From Nymphaea colorata (taxonomy: Eukaryota; Streptophyta; Magnoliopsida; Nymphaeales; Nymphaeaceae), in NCBI RefSeq assembly GCF_008831285.2, contig NC_045144.1:4580268-4644267 (forward strand): a DNA stretch of 64,000 nt. Reading direction: 5' to 3'. A model generated the notes under the pieces. It was not told the DNA's origin and ran no database searches. It was given only the letters and a program-made list of their open reading frames with translations. This document shows, piece after piece, positions 41,619 to 52,254 of the stretch (positions are counted from its first letter, which is position 1; every line of letters begins with the position of its first letter). The translations under genes and the position numbers were made by a program.

Positions 41619-41840
41619 GGTTGTGTTTGATTCCCCACGGACCTCAGATATGAGGGTATCTCAAATCCGTATGGCTGAAATCCACAGTCGTATCAAACTG
41701 TGGATTTCAGCTTCTTCCCTCAATGTAGATTTGGAATTCACACTTTTTTCCATTCAGTTTTTTTTTTTTTTTTTTTGGGGGTCTCGGACTTGAAAACCAT
41801 GGATCTGATATCAACATCCATCAGATAATCAAACGCAACC
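41619..41840. mobile_element. Possible Harbinger-like MITE with an internal hairpin
   Basis: Ends GGTTGTGTTTGATT and, inverted, GGTTGCGTTTGATT, agreeing at 13 of 14 positions. They resemble the ends of the 163-bp element at 28067. Flanks ATA/AAA are a poor match to a TTA/TAA duplication. A perfect 15-bp stem with an 8-base loop sits at 41674-41711. Confidence 0.5.
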
Positions 41841-42144
41841 AAATCGACCCATTTGGCAAAAGGAATAGTTTGTAATTGTTCGATGAATATACAAAAAAAA
41901 AAGAGTTTATTCATGAAGCAAGTATTCCATCAATCTGTCATAATTTTCAGGGTAGATTTAGTTAATAGTTATAATATGTCTTCAACCAAACAGCTCCTAA
42001 AAGTTTGGTAAACATTTTTAGTTGTAGCATAATATATTATTTTTGTTGAATGTGGGGATGGGAATTAATTGATTACAATAATAAGCATAGTATATAATTT
42101 TTGTTGAATGTTTTGAGGGGGAGAGGTTAATAGGACCGTAAATT

Positions 42145-42494
42145 TAAGCCTGGGCATCTGGTTGACCTGATAAGGAGTCGGGCCTGCGCTAACCCGGCAT
42201 CCAAAAACCGGGTTCGAGCTCGGCTCGACTCGAAAAACTGGAGCCCGAGCCTGGGTCCAGACCCTGCCTGTTTAAATTAAAAAATATATTTTAAATACAA
42301 AAATAATATATAAATACAATTAATTGTAATAAAATATTATAAATATATATATACATTAATAAAAGATTTTTAAAAACTGATTATCGAACCCGACTCGGGC
42401 TTATCGGGCCTGCCAGGGTCCTTTTTTCTTGGGTCTGAATCCGAGTCAGGCCGAATACCAGGTAACCGACAGCCCCGCCCAATGCCCAACCTTA
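42145..42494. mobile_element. hAT-type MITE, GGGC-word family, 350 bp
   Basis: The left TIR TAAGCCTGGGCATCTGG and inverted right TIR TAAGGTTGGGCATTGGG are flanked by CGTAAATT (42137-42144) and GGTAAATT (42495-42502), a 7/8 match of the 8-bp duplication expected for hAT. The ends are GGGC/CCCGA-word rich around an AT-rich centre. Non-coding. Confidence 0.75.
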
Positions 42495-42904
42495 GGTAAA
42501 TTATTCAAGTTTATGGTATAAAATATAATGGTTCCTTATATTATTGACAACCGAGAAATTTAAGAATTAAAGAGTCCTCCCTTGTCATATTAACAGAAAG
42601 ACACGTTTGGAAAAAGTAAATTGCAGCCGAAGTTCTAGTTTGTTAAGTTACTTTTGATATGACGACTATATGTTTCATAATTATATAACTTCGGTATTCA
42701 TATGACTTATTCTAGCCGCTTTCTTTCTCCAATTGAGAGTAATCTTTGTTGGAGCTTATGGTTTGTGGGAGACATTTGATAGATGGGAGTTGGAGTGCAT
42801 ATATATATATATATATATAAACTAAACGATAAAAATGTCAATACTTTTTTTTTCATTGTTTTTATTTTAGACATTTATCATATTAAAGGAGGAGAGGTTA
42901 ATAG

Positions 42905-43257
42905 GATGGGCATCGGGCTGGCCTGATAAGGAGTCGGGCCCGAGCTAGCCCGACATCCAAAAACCGGGTTTGGGCTCGGCCCGACTCCGAAACTCCGACA
43001 TCCAAAAACCGGGTTTGGGCGACTCCGAAACCCGAGTTCCAGCCTGGCCTGGCCCGAGTCTGGGCCCTGGCCTTGCTTGATTAAATTTAAAAATTAATTG
43101 TAATAAAATATTATAAATAATATAAAAATTAATAATTTTTTTTAAAAAACAGATTATCGAACCCGACTCGGGCTTGCCCGGGTCCTTTTTTCTTGGGCCT
43201 GGGTTCGAATCATGCTGAATACCAGGTATCCGACAGCTCGGCGGGTGCCCAGCCATA
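42905..43257. mobile_element. hAT-type MITE, GGGC-word family, truncated duplicate
   Basis: The copy inside the second unit of the tandem duplication. It begins at TGGGCATCGGG, having lost the left flank duplication and first TIR bases, and ends GTGCCCAGCCATA. An internal ~47-bp tandem repeat (ACATCCAAAAACCGGGTTTG twice) is private to this copy. Confidence 0.7.
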
Positions 43258-43635
43258 GGTAAATTATTTAAGTTTATGGTATAGAATATAATGGTTCCCT
43301 CTATTATTGACAACAGAGAAATTTGAGAATTACAGAGTCATGCATTGTCATATTAATATTAATAGAAAGTTAGGTTTCGAACAAGTAAATTGCAGCCGAA
43401 GTTCTAGTTTGTTAAGTTACTTTTGATATGTCGACTATATGTTTCATAATTATATAATTTCGCTATCCATATAACTTATTGTATCCGCTTTCTTTTTTCA
43501 ATTGAGAGTAATCTTTGTTGGGGCTTATGGTTTATGGGAGAGTTTGATAGATGGGAGTTGGAACATATTATATATATGTATTAGTATCCACTTTTTTGTT
43601 CATGTTTTTTTATCAACTATCACTCACTCACTCTC

Positions 43636-43640
<5 letters not shown>

Positions 43641-43669
<29 letters not shown>
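43641..43669. repeat. (TA)14 microsatellite
   Basis: Uninterrupted TA run at the end of the second copy of the tandem duplication. Confidence 0.9.
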
Positions 43670-43672
<3 letters not shown>

Positions 43673-43795
43673 CAAATTGATGCATGAAAGAAAAACAAAA
43701 AAATGTGTAAACAATGTCAATAATTTTTTTTTCATTGTTTTTATCATATTAAACTAGATGGTTGTTTTTATTTTAAACATTTATCATATTAAATT

Positions 43796-44627
43796 AGATG
43801 ATTTTGGTTTAATGATTGGGTGACTGTAAAAAGCCAGTCACTACTTGGATATGACGTCTTACGTTTTGAAGAAATTGGATATTAAAAAAATTAAATATTT
43901 AATTAAAAAATCAGATCAAATCATATATATATTTAAAAAGTGACATCCAATTGGATTTAGGTATATTTAGACATCCTATTGAATTCAGATTGAGATCAGA
44001 TTTAGTCTTTAAATAAATACCCTTACATTTTGAAAATCGACCGGTGCAAAATTCACATTCAAATGTGCATGTAAAGTTGACCTTTGATAAGATTTAGACT
44101 GTGAAATTAGATTTCAGATTCAAACATAACTTTTGTTTATTTGTATTGGATGGAATTTAAATACGTGAATATAAAAAATGTTTAAATATATATATATATA
44201 TATCGGATTATCTTCTGCACTTCAAATTTCGAAACAGAAATGGATTTGTGAACAGGACTAAGTTAAATCGAATACTTTTTGGGTCCATCCAACATGAAAA
44301 TTGAAAACAATCTTGAGATTTTTTTTTTAAATTAAAAAGGATAATATAAATGGCTTTCGATAGCGGAAAGAAAAAGAAAAAGAAAGCCAAAAGGGGAAAG
44401 GGCCCCCAATTTGCTTTTGTTGCAAGACAACACACGGCTAAGGAAACCCTTTCTTCGGCCAGTCTTTCTTCCTCTTGTGTAAATAGGGAGGAAGTAGAAG
44501 CGTTTGGAGTGAAAACAAAAATAAGTCTTCTCCCTTTCCCTACCAATAGGTTCTTCTTAATTTCTTCCTCTTTAATATTGTTATAGATTTTTTGTTCTTA
44601 AGTTTCCTTTTCAGGAACGAAATCAAG
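43796..44627. other. Upstream flank of RABD2
   Basis: About 43850-44190 is an ATCC-word repeat. The last ~300 bases are the likely promoter and leader of RABD2. A Lys-rich open frame at 44350-44586 is treated as chance. Confidence 0.4.
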
Positions 44628-47600
44628 ATGAGCAACGAATAGTGAGTTGCTTTTCTTCTTCTCTTTTCGCATTTTCCTGTCGTTTTGGCAAAGTTCTCGG
44701 AGTTAACGTTTTGTTTCCGCCTTCGTTTTTTTTTTGGGTAGCGATTACCTCTTCAAGCTCCTGCTGATCGGAGACTCTTCTGTCGGGAAGTCTTGTCTTC
44801 TGCTCAGATTCGCGGTGAGATCGGTTTCCCTGGTTTTCCATCTCTTGATTTGGTGGCAGGGGATTAAGGTTTGGTCGGGGAATGCTTGAGCTTGTTCACC
44901 AAGTGTTGCTAGGGTTGTAGTTGTTTTGGTGCTTATTGTTTTCGTTTTTCTGCAGGATGATTCGTATGTGGACAGCTATATCAGCACGATTGGTGTGGAT
45001 TTCGTGAGTTCAATCTCTTCGTTTCTTTTCTTTTTAACTTCTTTTTGCACTATTCTTTTCTTCTATTGTACTGAACTTATTCTTTTGCCTCTCTTTTCGG
45101 ATGTTCTAGAAAATCAGAACTGTGGAACTGGATGGGAAAACGATCAAGCTTCAGATTGTGAGTTGTCCCCAAAGAAATTTGATTTGTACTATATTTATTC
45201 TGCTGATTTATTTGATTCTTTTGGTGGTTGTTTTCTGAGTGTGAATTCAATTACTAAACTTTTTTGAGTTTATATTTTTTATTGGGAACATAAATTTTGT
45301 TGATTTGATAATTCGAATCCTCCTATCACGCAAATTCTCCCTTGGTTCTTCCTTTTGTTTTTTCCTTTGATTTTATTTGTAAGAATTTATTATATAGAAA
45401 GCGAACATAATGTGTTCATATAGAGGTCGTGGGAATGAAGACCAAAAATGAATGAAGACAAAAAATGTGTTCACCTCCCTGGTGGATTGCTATCTTGGTC
45501 TCCTTCATTAAGGTTTCATTACATATTCTTTTGATCTTTTACTCCTAGTGTGTGACTTTTGTTGGTGGATTACTATCTTGGTCTCCTTCATTAAAGTTTC
45601 ATTACGTATTCTTTTGATCTTTTACTTCAGGCGTGTGACTTTGTCAAACACACATACATCTTAGAAATGCACTAATGAATGTATACATTAGTTGCTTGAA
45701 ACGGCCTTAGAAAATGTCTCCTTGAGTCTAAGGCTGGGCATCTGGCCAGCAAAAGGCTCAACAAAGTTGGGCTTGGGCTGGCTGGAAGCCTTTGTCGGTG
45801 GCCCAAGCCCGACCTGCTTAGTTATTGGTCTGGGCCTAACCATCAACTTTATACACGTCGGGTTATTACCCAGTTCAATGTCCACCCATATTTGAAACTT
45901 TTAATATTTTATATTTTAATTTCTCAGAAACCCTTAACGATTGCTGAGAGCTTCTAAGAGTGTCATCAACGACATATGAAGAGTTTCTAAGGGTGCTATC
46001 GGCGACACATGAGAGTTTCTAAAGAAGCCATTGAAGATGCACCAAAAATTTCTAAGTAAGCCGATTGCTAGTATCATATGCCGATGAATATATATATAGC
46101 CAAAAAAAATATGGAGAGACGAGTCCTAACTGTATATATATCAGGATGAATTGGGCCCCCAATACCGAGTCGGGTTGGCCCAAGAGTCAAAGAACCAGCC
46201 CAAGCCCGGTCCCTCATGGGCTGGGTAACCAACTACCCTGCTGGTATTGGGCCTGTTGCCCACCCTTACTTGAGTCTCAATATTTCAATCCTTGAGCATG
46301 GATAGACAGAAAAATGCAATTTTTTGCTGGGGTTGTATTAAGTGAAGCATTTTTCTCAGAACGGTAGCTCATGTAGATAACTTAGCACACTTAGTGTTAT
46401 CATTTTTTAGGATAAGCCATCCTTAAGCAAATCAAAGGAGAAGTAAATGGCTCAAAAGGAAACAGAAGGATCTCAATCCTGAGTAGCATTCCGAAAATCT
46501 TAACTAATTTTCAGTTTTAGGCTTTTAGCAATGGAGAGATGGTGACTTTGTGCTTTGATAAAATGATGAAGAATGAAGGTGTCCTGTTGGAAGTTTGAGT
46601 TACTCATTTACATTATAAATGTAAAATACCTTATGCAAATCTAGAAGGAAGAATGGTTCTTAGTTGGTCATCAATTTGTTGAATGAGTTTTTTGAGTATT
46701 TGATTTTAAATGTTCCCAACTCTTAAGAAATAACTTTTGGTTTTACAATAGTTCTAGATTTAGTATCTTATTATTTTTCTCTTTTACTTGTTCTCCTTGA
46801 ATAGTGGGATACTGCAGGACAGGAACGGTTTAGGACCATAACCAGCAGCTACTATAGAGGGGCTCATGGAATCATTGTAAGCTTATCTTGTCTTTTCTAG
46901 CATTTTATGTACATGCCAATTTAATTATTTATTCTCTTTCAGACGAAGAGTTGCTCATGATAAATATCTTGGACATTGTGAAATGATTAAAACTTATGAA
47001 CAAAATATACATGTTTAATGTTTTAGAAGCTATCACCACAACCGTTGAAATATCATGCTGCTAAGAGCGAGACTTTGGATTTGAAAAAATTTTTAAGCTA
47101 TGAGCTGAAAATTGCTAGTTGGTGGATCCCTTAAAAGGAGTAGGAGGTTTGACTGGGATTAATTGGTCTGAGTAATTCCCCAAAGAAAATACTTGCCGAA
47201 ATAGAAAAGAAACACATCACTATCACCACAAATCAAGTGAAAGACTCACTCGCTATATCTAGCTATGCATGACAGTAGACATAACCAAAACATTATATTT
47301 AAGGAATTTGAATTAAAACCAAAGGTATAGGGACCAAGTACATATTCATTCAAGGAGTAGGATAGCGCGTGCACACACACACACACCTATATAGGTACTT
47401 CCATATATCATACATAGTTACATACACTTACTACAAAGTACAAACATATATACACACAAAAGTACCATACAGAGAAATGGAAAACAATTGAAATAATCAC
47501 TTAATCAAACAAGATAAACAAATAGGAAATGAAAAAATTACACCATATTTAGACACTATGGAAAAAGAACCGTGAATCAAATAATCAACTAATTGCACGA

Positions 47601-49667
47601 GGCACACCACAAAAAAATCAAAAAAATTATACATGAACTGAGTGGTGAACTAATCACACATCTAACACCAATATATGCACATGTGTAGCCTTATGCGTTG
47701 GCACAAGAAGAAGCATGTATTCATGTTATAAGGAGGCATAGAAAGGATTCAAAAAAGTTATGCATAAATCAATTAATCATCTAATTACACATGATAGACA
47801 CACACACATGCACAAGAATGCCCTCACCATGCACAAATAAGTATATCTATTCTGAACAGCAAAACAGTCACAGACAACAAATGATGGAGAACTGGTTTTT
47901 GCTGATTAGCTGGCCAACAGACTAATAACCAACTTGGTGAACTAGTCAGCATCTGGCTGGATTTGAGAGCCACCGAGACTACTCAAGTGATGGTCAGCTA
48001 GGCTAATTAGTTGACTGGCCAGGTTGCCCTAATATTGATTGCTAGGCTCTCTAGCCTGTGTTGTTGAATTTGAATTACATTTTGCTGCTTCTTTTGAAAA
48101 ATTGGTTTATGATAGTTTAACTATTATTTCACCTTGTAGATTTTCCATTAATCAATTTTTTTAATGAATCTGTTCCAGATTGTTTATGATGTTACCGAGC
48201 AAGAGAGTTTTAATAATGTCAAGCAATGGCTCAATGAGATTGATAGATATGCAAGTGATTCTGTATGCAAGCTTCTTGTTGGAAACAAATGTGATTTGGT
48301 TGACAACAAGGTTGTTGAAACAAGCACCGCGAAGGTAATTTTCATTTTTCAGAATGATTTTCCAACTTTATTTCCATCTAATTGTGTTTCTGGGTTGTGA
48401 TTTCTCTTGTTTTGCATAGTAGTATGGGAAAATGACCTACAGTAACCATCAATCACACTACAAATTTTCACTTTTTCTGATAAGCGAAGGTTGATTTATA
48501 TTGATCTGATGTTGTATTTCTTGCTTGTGGATATTTTTGCTTGCAATCGTTACATATTTGGATATACTCCTGAGCTTATTGGGCACTACTTATTATTGAA
48601 AATACAGGCCTTTGCTGATGAGCTTGGAATTCCCTTTCTTGAAACAAGTGCCAAAGACTCAATTAACGTTGAGCAGGCCTTCCTAACAATGGCTGGTGAA
48701 ATCAAGAAGAGGTAACATTTACTTTTTGTTATTTTCCTGACAGATGTATGAGGTTTATTCTTTTAAAATTATTATGTTTTAGGAAATTAGGATAAGGTTT
48801 CTTACTTGTTTCTGGTAGTTCTGTAAGGTTAGGGTATTTCTGGACTATATGTTATTTTCTGGGTAGGGTCATGTGTGTCAAAAATCTCAATGATGCACAA
48901 AATTGACATCCTTTTTATGCAGCCCGACAGTAGCTCTTGTTTCAGTTGTCTCAGGTTGTGTATAATGGATATGGAGCTAAGGTCCTTATAATTAATTAAT
49001 CTAGTGTGGGCATCGATCCAAGATTGAAGGATGAAGTTTTCATCCTGACCCTCTGATTTCTTGAGTAGAAACTTAAGTTCACGCCCCAACAGTTGCTCAA
49101 ATTAAGATTGATATACCAACAGTTATTAATCTCTGGCATAATTCACTGATCCTAGTATCTTGGATCTGATTGTTTTTATCGTCTTTATCATAAATGAGTT
49201 TAATAGAGTCCTGTAGCATGTACTATCTATTAACGTGAAATGTTGAAAGCTTGTGCTTAGATCAATTTGCTGAGAAAGGTACCCGCAATTAGCAGCTCCT
49301 TCAAGTTTTGTATCTATTGATAATTCGAACTGAAGGAGCTCCATTTATATCCTCCAAATAAATGAGAAAATGGTGTTATCTTTTTTACTATCTTCAGGAA
49401 GGAAGGAGTCATTGATTTCTCTTCTATTTTCTACCCCGCTAATCATTGTTAGTGTTAACGAGATAAATGAAAAAAGGCACTGGGACTGATCCCTGCTGAA
49501 ACATGTTCAGGAATGAAGCAGATGTTAGTGATCCTCTTTTCGTCTTTTTTTTTTTTTTTTTTTTTTTTTGCAGAATGGGAACTCAGACTAGTGCAAACAA
49601 GAGTGGCCCAAGTTCTGTTCAGATCAAAGGGCAGCCAATTCAGCAAACAAGCAACTGTTGCAGTTGA
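44628..49667 (+). CDS. RABD2: Rab1-family small GTPase (RABD2)
   Basis: Eight coding exons: 44628-44641, 44742-44814, 44956-45003, 45110-45157, 46805-46876, 48179-48334, 48608-48711, 49574-49667, all in phase, giving 202 residues. Rab1/RABD GTPases control vesicle traffic from ER to Golgi. It begins [20 protein letters not shown]. The P-loop GDSSVGKS is at 15-22, effector loop STIGVDF in exon 3, DTAGQE at 63-68 with catalytic Gln67, NKCD at 121-124 and ETSAK at 149-153. It ends NCCS, so Cys200 and Cys201 are the expected geranylgeranylation sites. The first coding exon is only 14 bases. Intron 4 (1.65 kb) holds an 83-bp duplication and a 540-bp MITE; intron 5 (1.3 kb) is AT- and CA-rich. A T-run immediately precedes the last acceptor. 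RABA2 lies 2.6 kb downstream, convergent. Confidence 0.97.
45481..45646. repeat. 83-bp tandem duplication in RABD2 intron 4
   Basis: Units start GGTGGATT(G/A)CTATCTTGG at 45481 and 45564. They differ at only a few positions, so the duplication is recent. Confidence 0.9.
45729..46268. mobile_element. hAT-type MITE, GGGC-word family, 540 bp, in RABD2 intron 4
   Basis: The left TIR TAAGGCTGGGCATCTGG and inverted right TIR TAAGGGTGGGCAACAGG are flanked by a perfect 8-bp duplication CTTGAGTC (45721-45728 and 46269-46276). The end regions are rich in GGGCTTGGGC/CCCGAC words; the centre holds a minisatellite at about 45948-46070. The same family occurs at 42145 and 42905. Confidence 0.85.
45948..46070. 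repeat. Degenerate minisatellite inside the MITE
   Basis: About four units of 35-40 bases sharing GAG(A/C)(G/T)TTTCTAAG, then a GACACAT-like end. The units have clearly diverged. Confidence 0.55.
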
Positions 49668-50975
49668 ATCGCCCTTGTGTATTTTACCATCCTTGTGGTC
49701 CTCATCCTTGATATGTAACCTGGATCTGGGGTTTGCTAGTTTTATTGCGTCTAACTGTTCTGTGTTCTGGGAAACTGAATTATGTAAATTGTGAAGAAAC
49801 TTTCATATGATTTTTTTAAGATTTCTAAAGTTTTAAGCCAGATCAAGTGATACCACTCCCGAAGGGCCATGGAAAGGTTTCGTGGAATTCATGCTATTAC
49901 ATTATCTGCGTAAGGGAGCACTGGTTCTCACCTTTATCCTGGTTCCAATTATCTTGCCCTTTGTGTACATGAAATTCAAGTTTGTCCATGGTTAATAGCT
50001 TTCTTAGTCGTTGCAAATTTGCTCGGTGTGTGTCTGCTGTTTATATTCAAGAATAAACTTGGACCACGTAAATTCGTGCCTGCGCGCTCATTCACGCTGC
50101 CGGCACCTTTCTCACGCACGTTACCAGTGTGAAGTTCATGTGTTACGCACCTATGGGGACGTTTGGTAATGTGTTCCAAAAAAGGGCCATGCTCACGGAG
50201 CACCAGGTTCCTGTTACCATTGACGTCCGTGGTGGGTGTTCATTTTTTGCACAGCTAACTGTACCTTGGCGGGCAAGATGGATTGAATGTTTTGGGTGAT
50301 CAACGGACTGGGCAGCACTGCAGCACATTCTTGGTTCATGATGCATAAGCGCGATGCTCTGGCTATGTCGGCAAGAGATCAAGACGGGGCGTTGATTTGG
50401 CTACGCCGGCTGAAAGGCCAAACTTGATTGAGCCCGAGCAGCCCTAGCCTCGCCTACCTACTTATGTTATTATTCAATTTGCTAGCTAGGGCTTCGCTTA
50501 AGAAAAATTTAGGTGTCAGACATAATCTTTATACTCCCACCAACCGTTCACGTCAGGAATCGTATCGGGTCAAAAAAGCAGATTGTGGGTGCTTCTCAAA
50601 TTGTTATTCCACTTCTGAGCAGAAGTTCTTCTGTAACTGAGAGAAATATGGCAGTGAGGAGTTGGGGTGGGCTTGTCATATTTTACATACCCAAGTACGT
50701 CCCAATCGATCAGAAAACCTTGAAAATCCGTTCTACATTGGATCTATTCATATACAAAAAAAGCTTGAATACTCGTTGCCAAATTGTAACGCAGTTGAAG
50801 CTATTGAATTTTGGCCTCATGATTTATAACATTGGGAATGCGGAACTGCAGATCGAATGGTGGTGGACAAAGTCAAAGGGTTGAGTCCATAACAACATAT
50901 CTAGAACAGTGCATTTTGCAGGGTTCTGAGTAGGCTTCCAGAAAATTCATCCTAAGAAAAGCTCATGCATGTAAG
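49668..50975. other. 3' UTR of RABD2 and spacer
   Basis: The RABD2 3' UTR covers the first few hundred bases. Open frames at 50428-50884 resemble no family. No gene is called. Confidence 0.45.
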
Positions 50976-51175
50976 CAGGGACGGAGCCAGGATTTCGTTT
51001 GGGGACAGACCAAATAATCCAACCTCAAATTTGGGTAAGACCAAACTGTACCTAAGTAAAAAAAATACATTGAACAATTAAATTTTTTTTATTTTTCTAA
51101 TGTAATTTTTTTTTCCAGCTAGTTTGGGGCGAGCCACGGCCTAGGCGCACCCCCCCCCCCTTCCCTCCGCCCCTG
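50976..51175. mobile_element. hAT-type MITE, CAGGG family, 200 bp
   Basis: Starts CAGGGACGGAGCCAGGAT and ends CTCCGCCCCTG, the familiar CAGGGGCGGAG terminal repeat of plant hAT MITEs. Flanks CATGTAAG (50968-50975) and CATGCAAG (51176-51183) match at 7 of 8. The middle is AT-rich, with a C10 run near the right end. Confidence 0.8.
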
Positions 51176-52254
51176 CATGCAAGTACGTTAAGCTCATCTT
51201 CCCATGTTCTTGTGTAGGTGCAGTTGGACATCTAACATGAGCCTTAAGTGAAGGACAACAATAGATGCAACTAGTTACTATAGCACTAATCACATTATTC
51301 AGTAAGCATGGGATGCTTTTGACGCAAATCCGGCCTTCACAAAGATCCCTCATCACGAATAACCAAGACTCTGATCCACAGGCATTAAGTGGAACAGATG
51401 TTTAATGGGGAAGAATTAAAAGGCAAACCCACCTCCATGTTAGGATCTCCCCAAACGAGAGAGAGAGAGCCGCTCGTATAACCAGAGAGTTAAACTTGTA
51501 CATGATTTTAGAATAACACCAAAAATTTGATCGGGTTACTTGTAGACATAATGGTTTTATAGTAAAACTAACAATTTGATAGCCCGGAAAACGGAAGTCC
51601 TCTTGTAAAACTTACTGAAACCGAAGAAACCAGGTCCATATTTCTGAATCCCCTTTGTCATATTAGATAATCAAGTATGAGAATATATGGATCCGTTGAC
51701 GATGGTCCTTGTCTCCTGACCATAGGAAATTAAGGAAAGAGACATTGCACAAATAGATGAAATCCTGACAGCAGACTGAATTAAGTTGGACTAACACAGG
51801 TTTCCATGGGCAGACGCCGATTGATAATGGCAATTCCTAGATGACCATATATACATTTTTGACAAACGAAAACAGAAAACGGAGAATCGATGATGCTTCT
51901 TGACGCTAAGAGTATAAACAGAGCCATAGCCATATCATGGGCAAGAAAACGAAGCTCAGATTCGAACAGAAACTCAAAACACGTAAAACAGATGAAGAGG
52001 TGCATGAAAGACAGTAACTCTTTGTAATCGCCTATTTAACCACAAATATGATTGCTAAAAATACAGACGAATCCAAGAAAAATAAGATACACACCATTCA
52101 GGCTCACAGCCCCATATGCTCATAACCATGATCAATACAAGATCACAATTAAAAGCGAAAGCCGACAAGGATGAGTAATTCGACGCAGTGAAATTCAAGA
52201 TCAGAATTACTCGATGAAATTTAAGATCATGCGATCTTGATAGTCTGCCTATCA
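51176..52254. other. Spacer and 3' UTR of RABA2
   Basis: No gene. The last few hundred bases are probably the 3' UTR of the minus-strand RABA2. Confidence 0.45.

Larger units (their letters stand above)
42118..43795. repeat. Direct tandem duplication, unit about 765 bp
   Basis: The left copy runs about 42118-42883 and the right copy about 42884-43795. Landmarks: GAGAGGTTAATAGGA at both starts, TAAATTATT(C/T)AAGTTTATGG at 42497 and 43260 (offset 763), and CAATTGAGAGTAATCTTTGT at 42730 and 43499 (offset 769). The copies differ by scattered substitutions and indels. Each carries a copy of the GGGC-word MITE. Confidence 0.85.

Noticed and set aside
44350-44586. 78-codon Lys-rich open frame upstream of RABD2
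   Set aside because: Its start is a poly-Lys run from A-rich DNA and it sits in the RABD2 promoter/leader. It could be an upstream frame, but nothing supports it as a gene.
50428-50884. Overlapping 70- and 123-codon open frames between the Rab genes
   Set aside because: They resemble no family, lack promoter or splice context and lie in AT-rich spacer.
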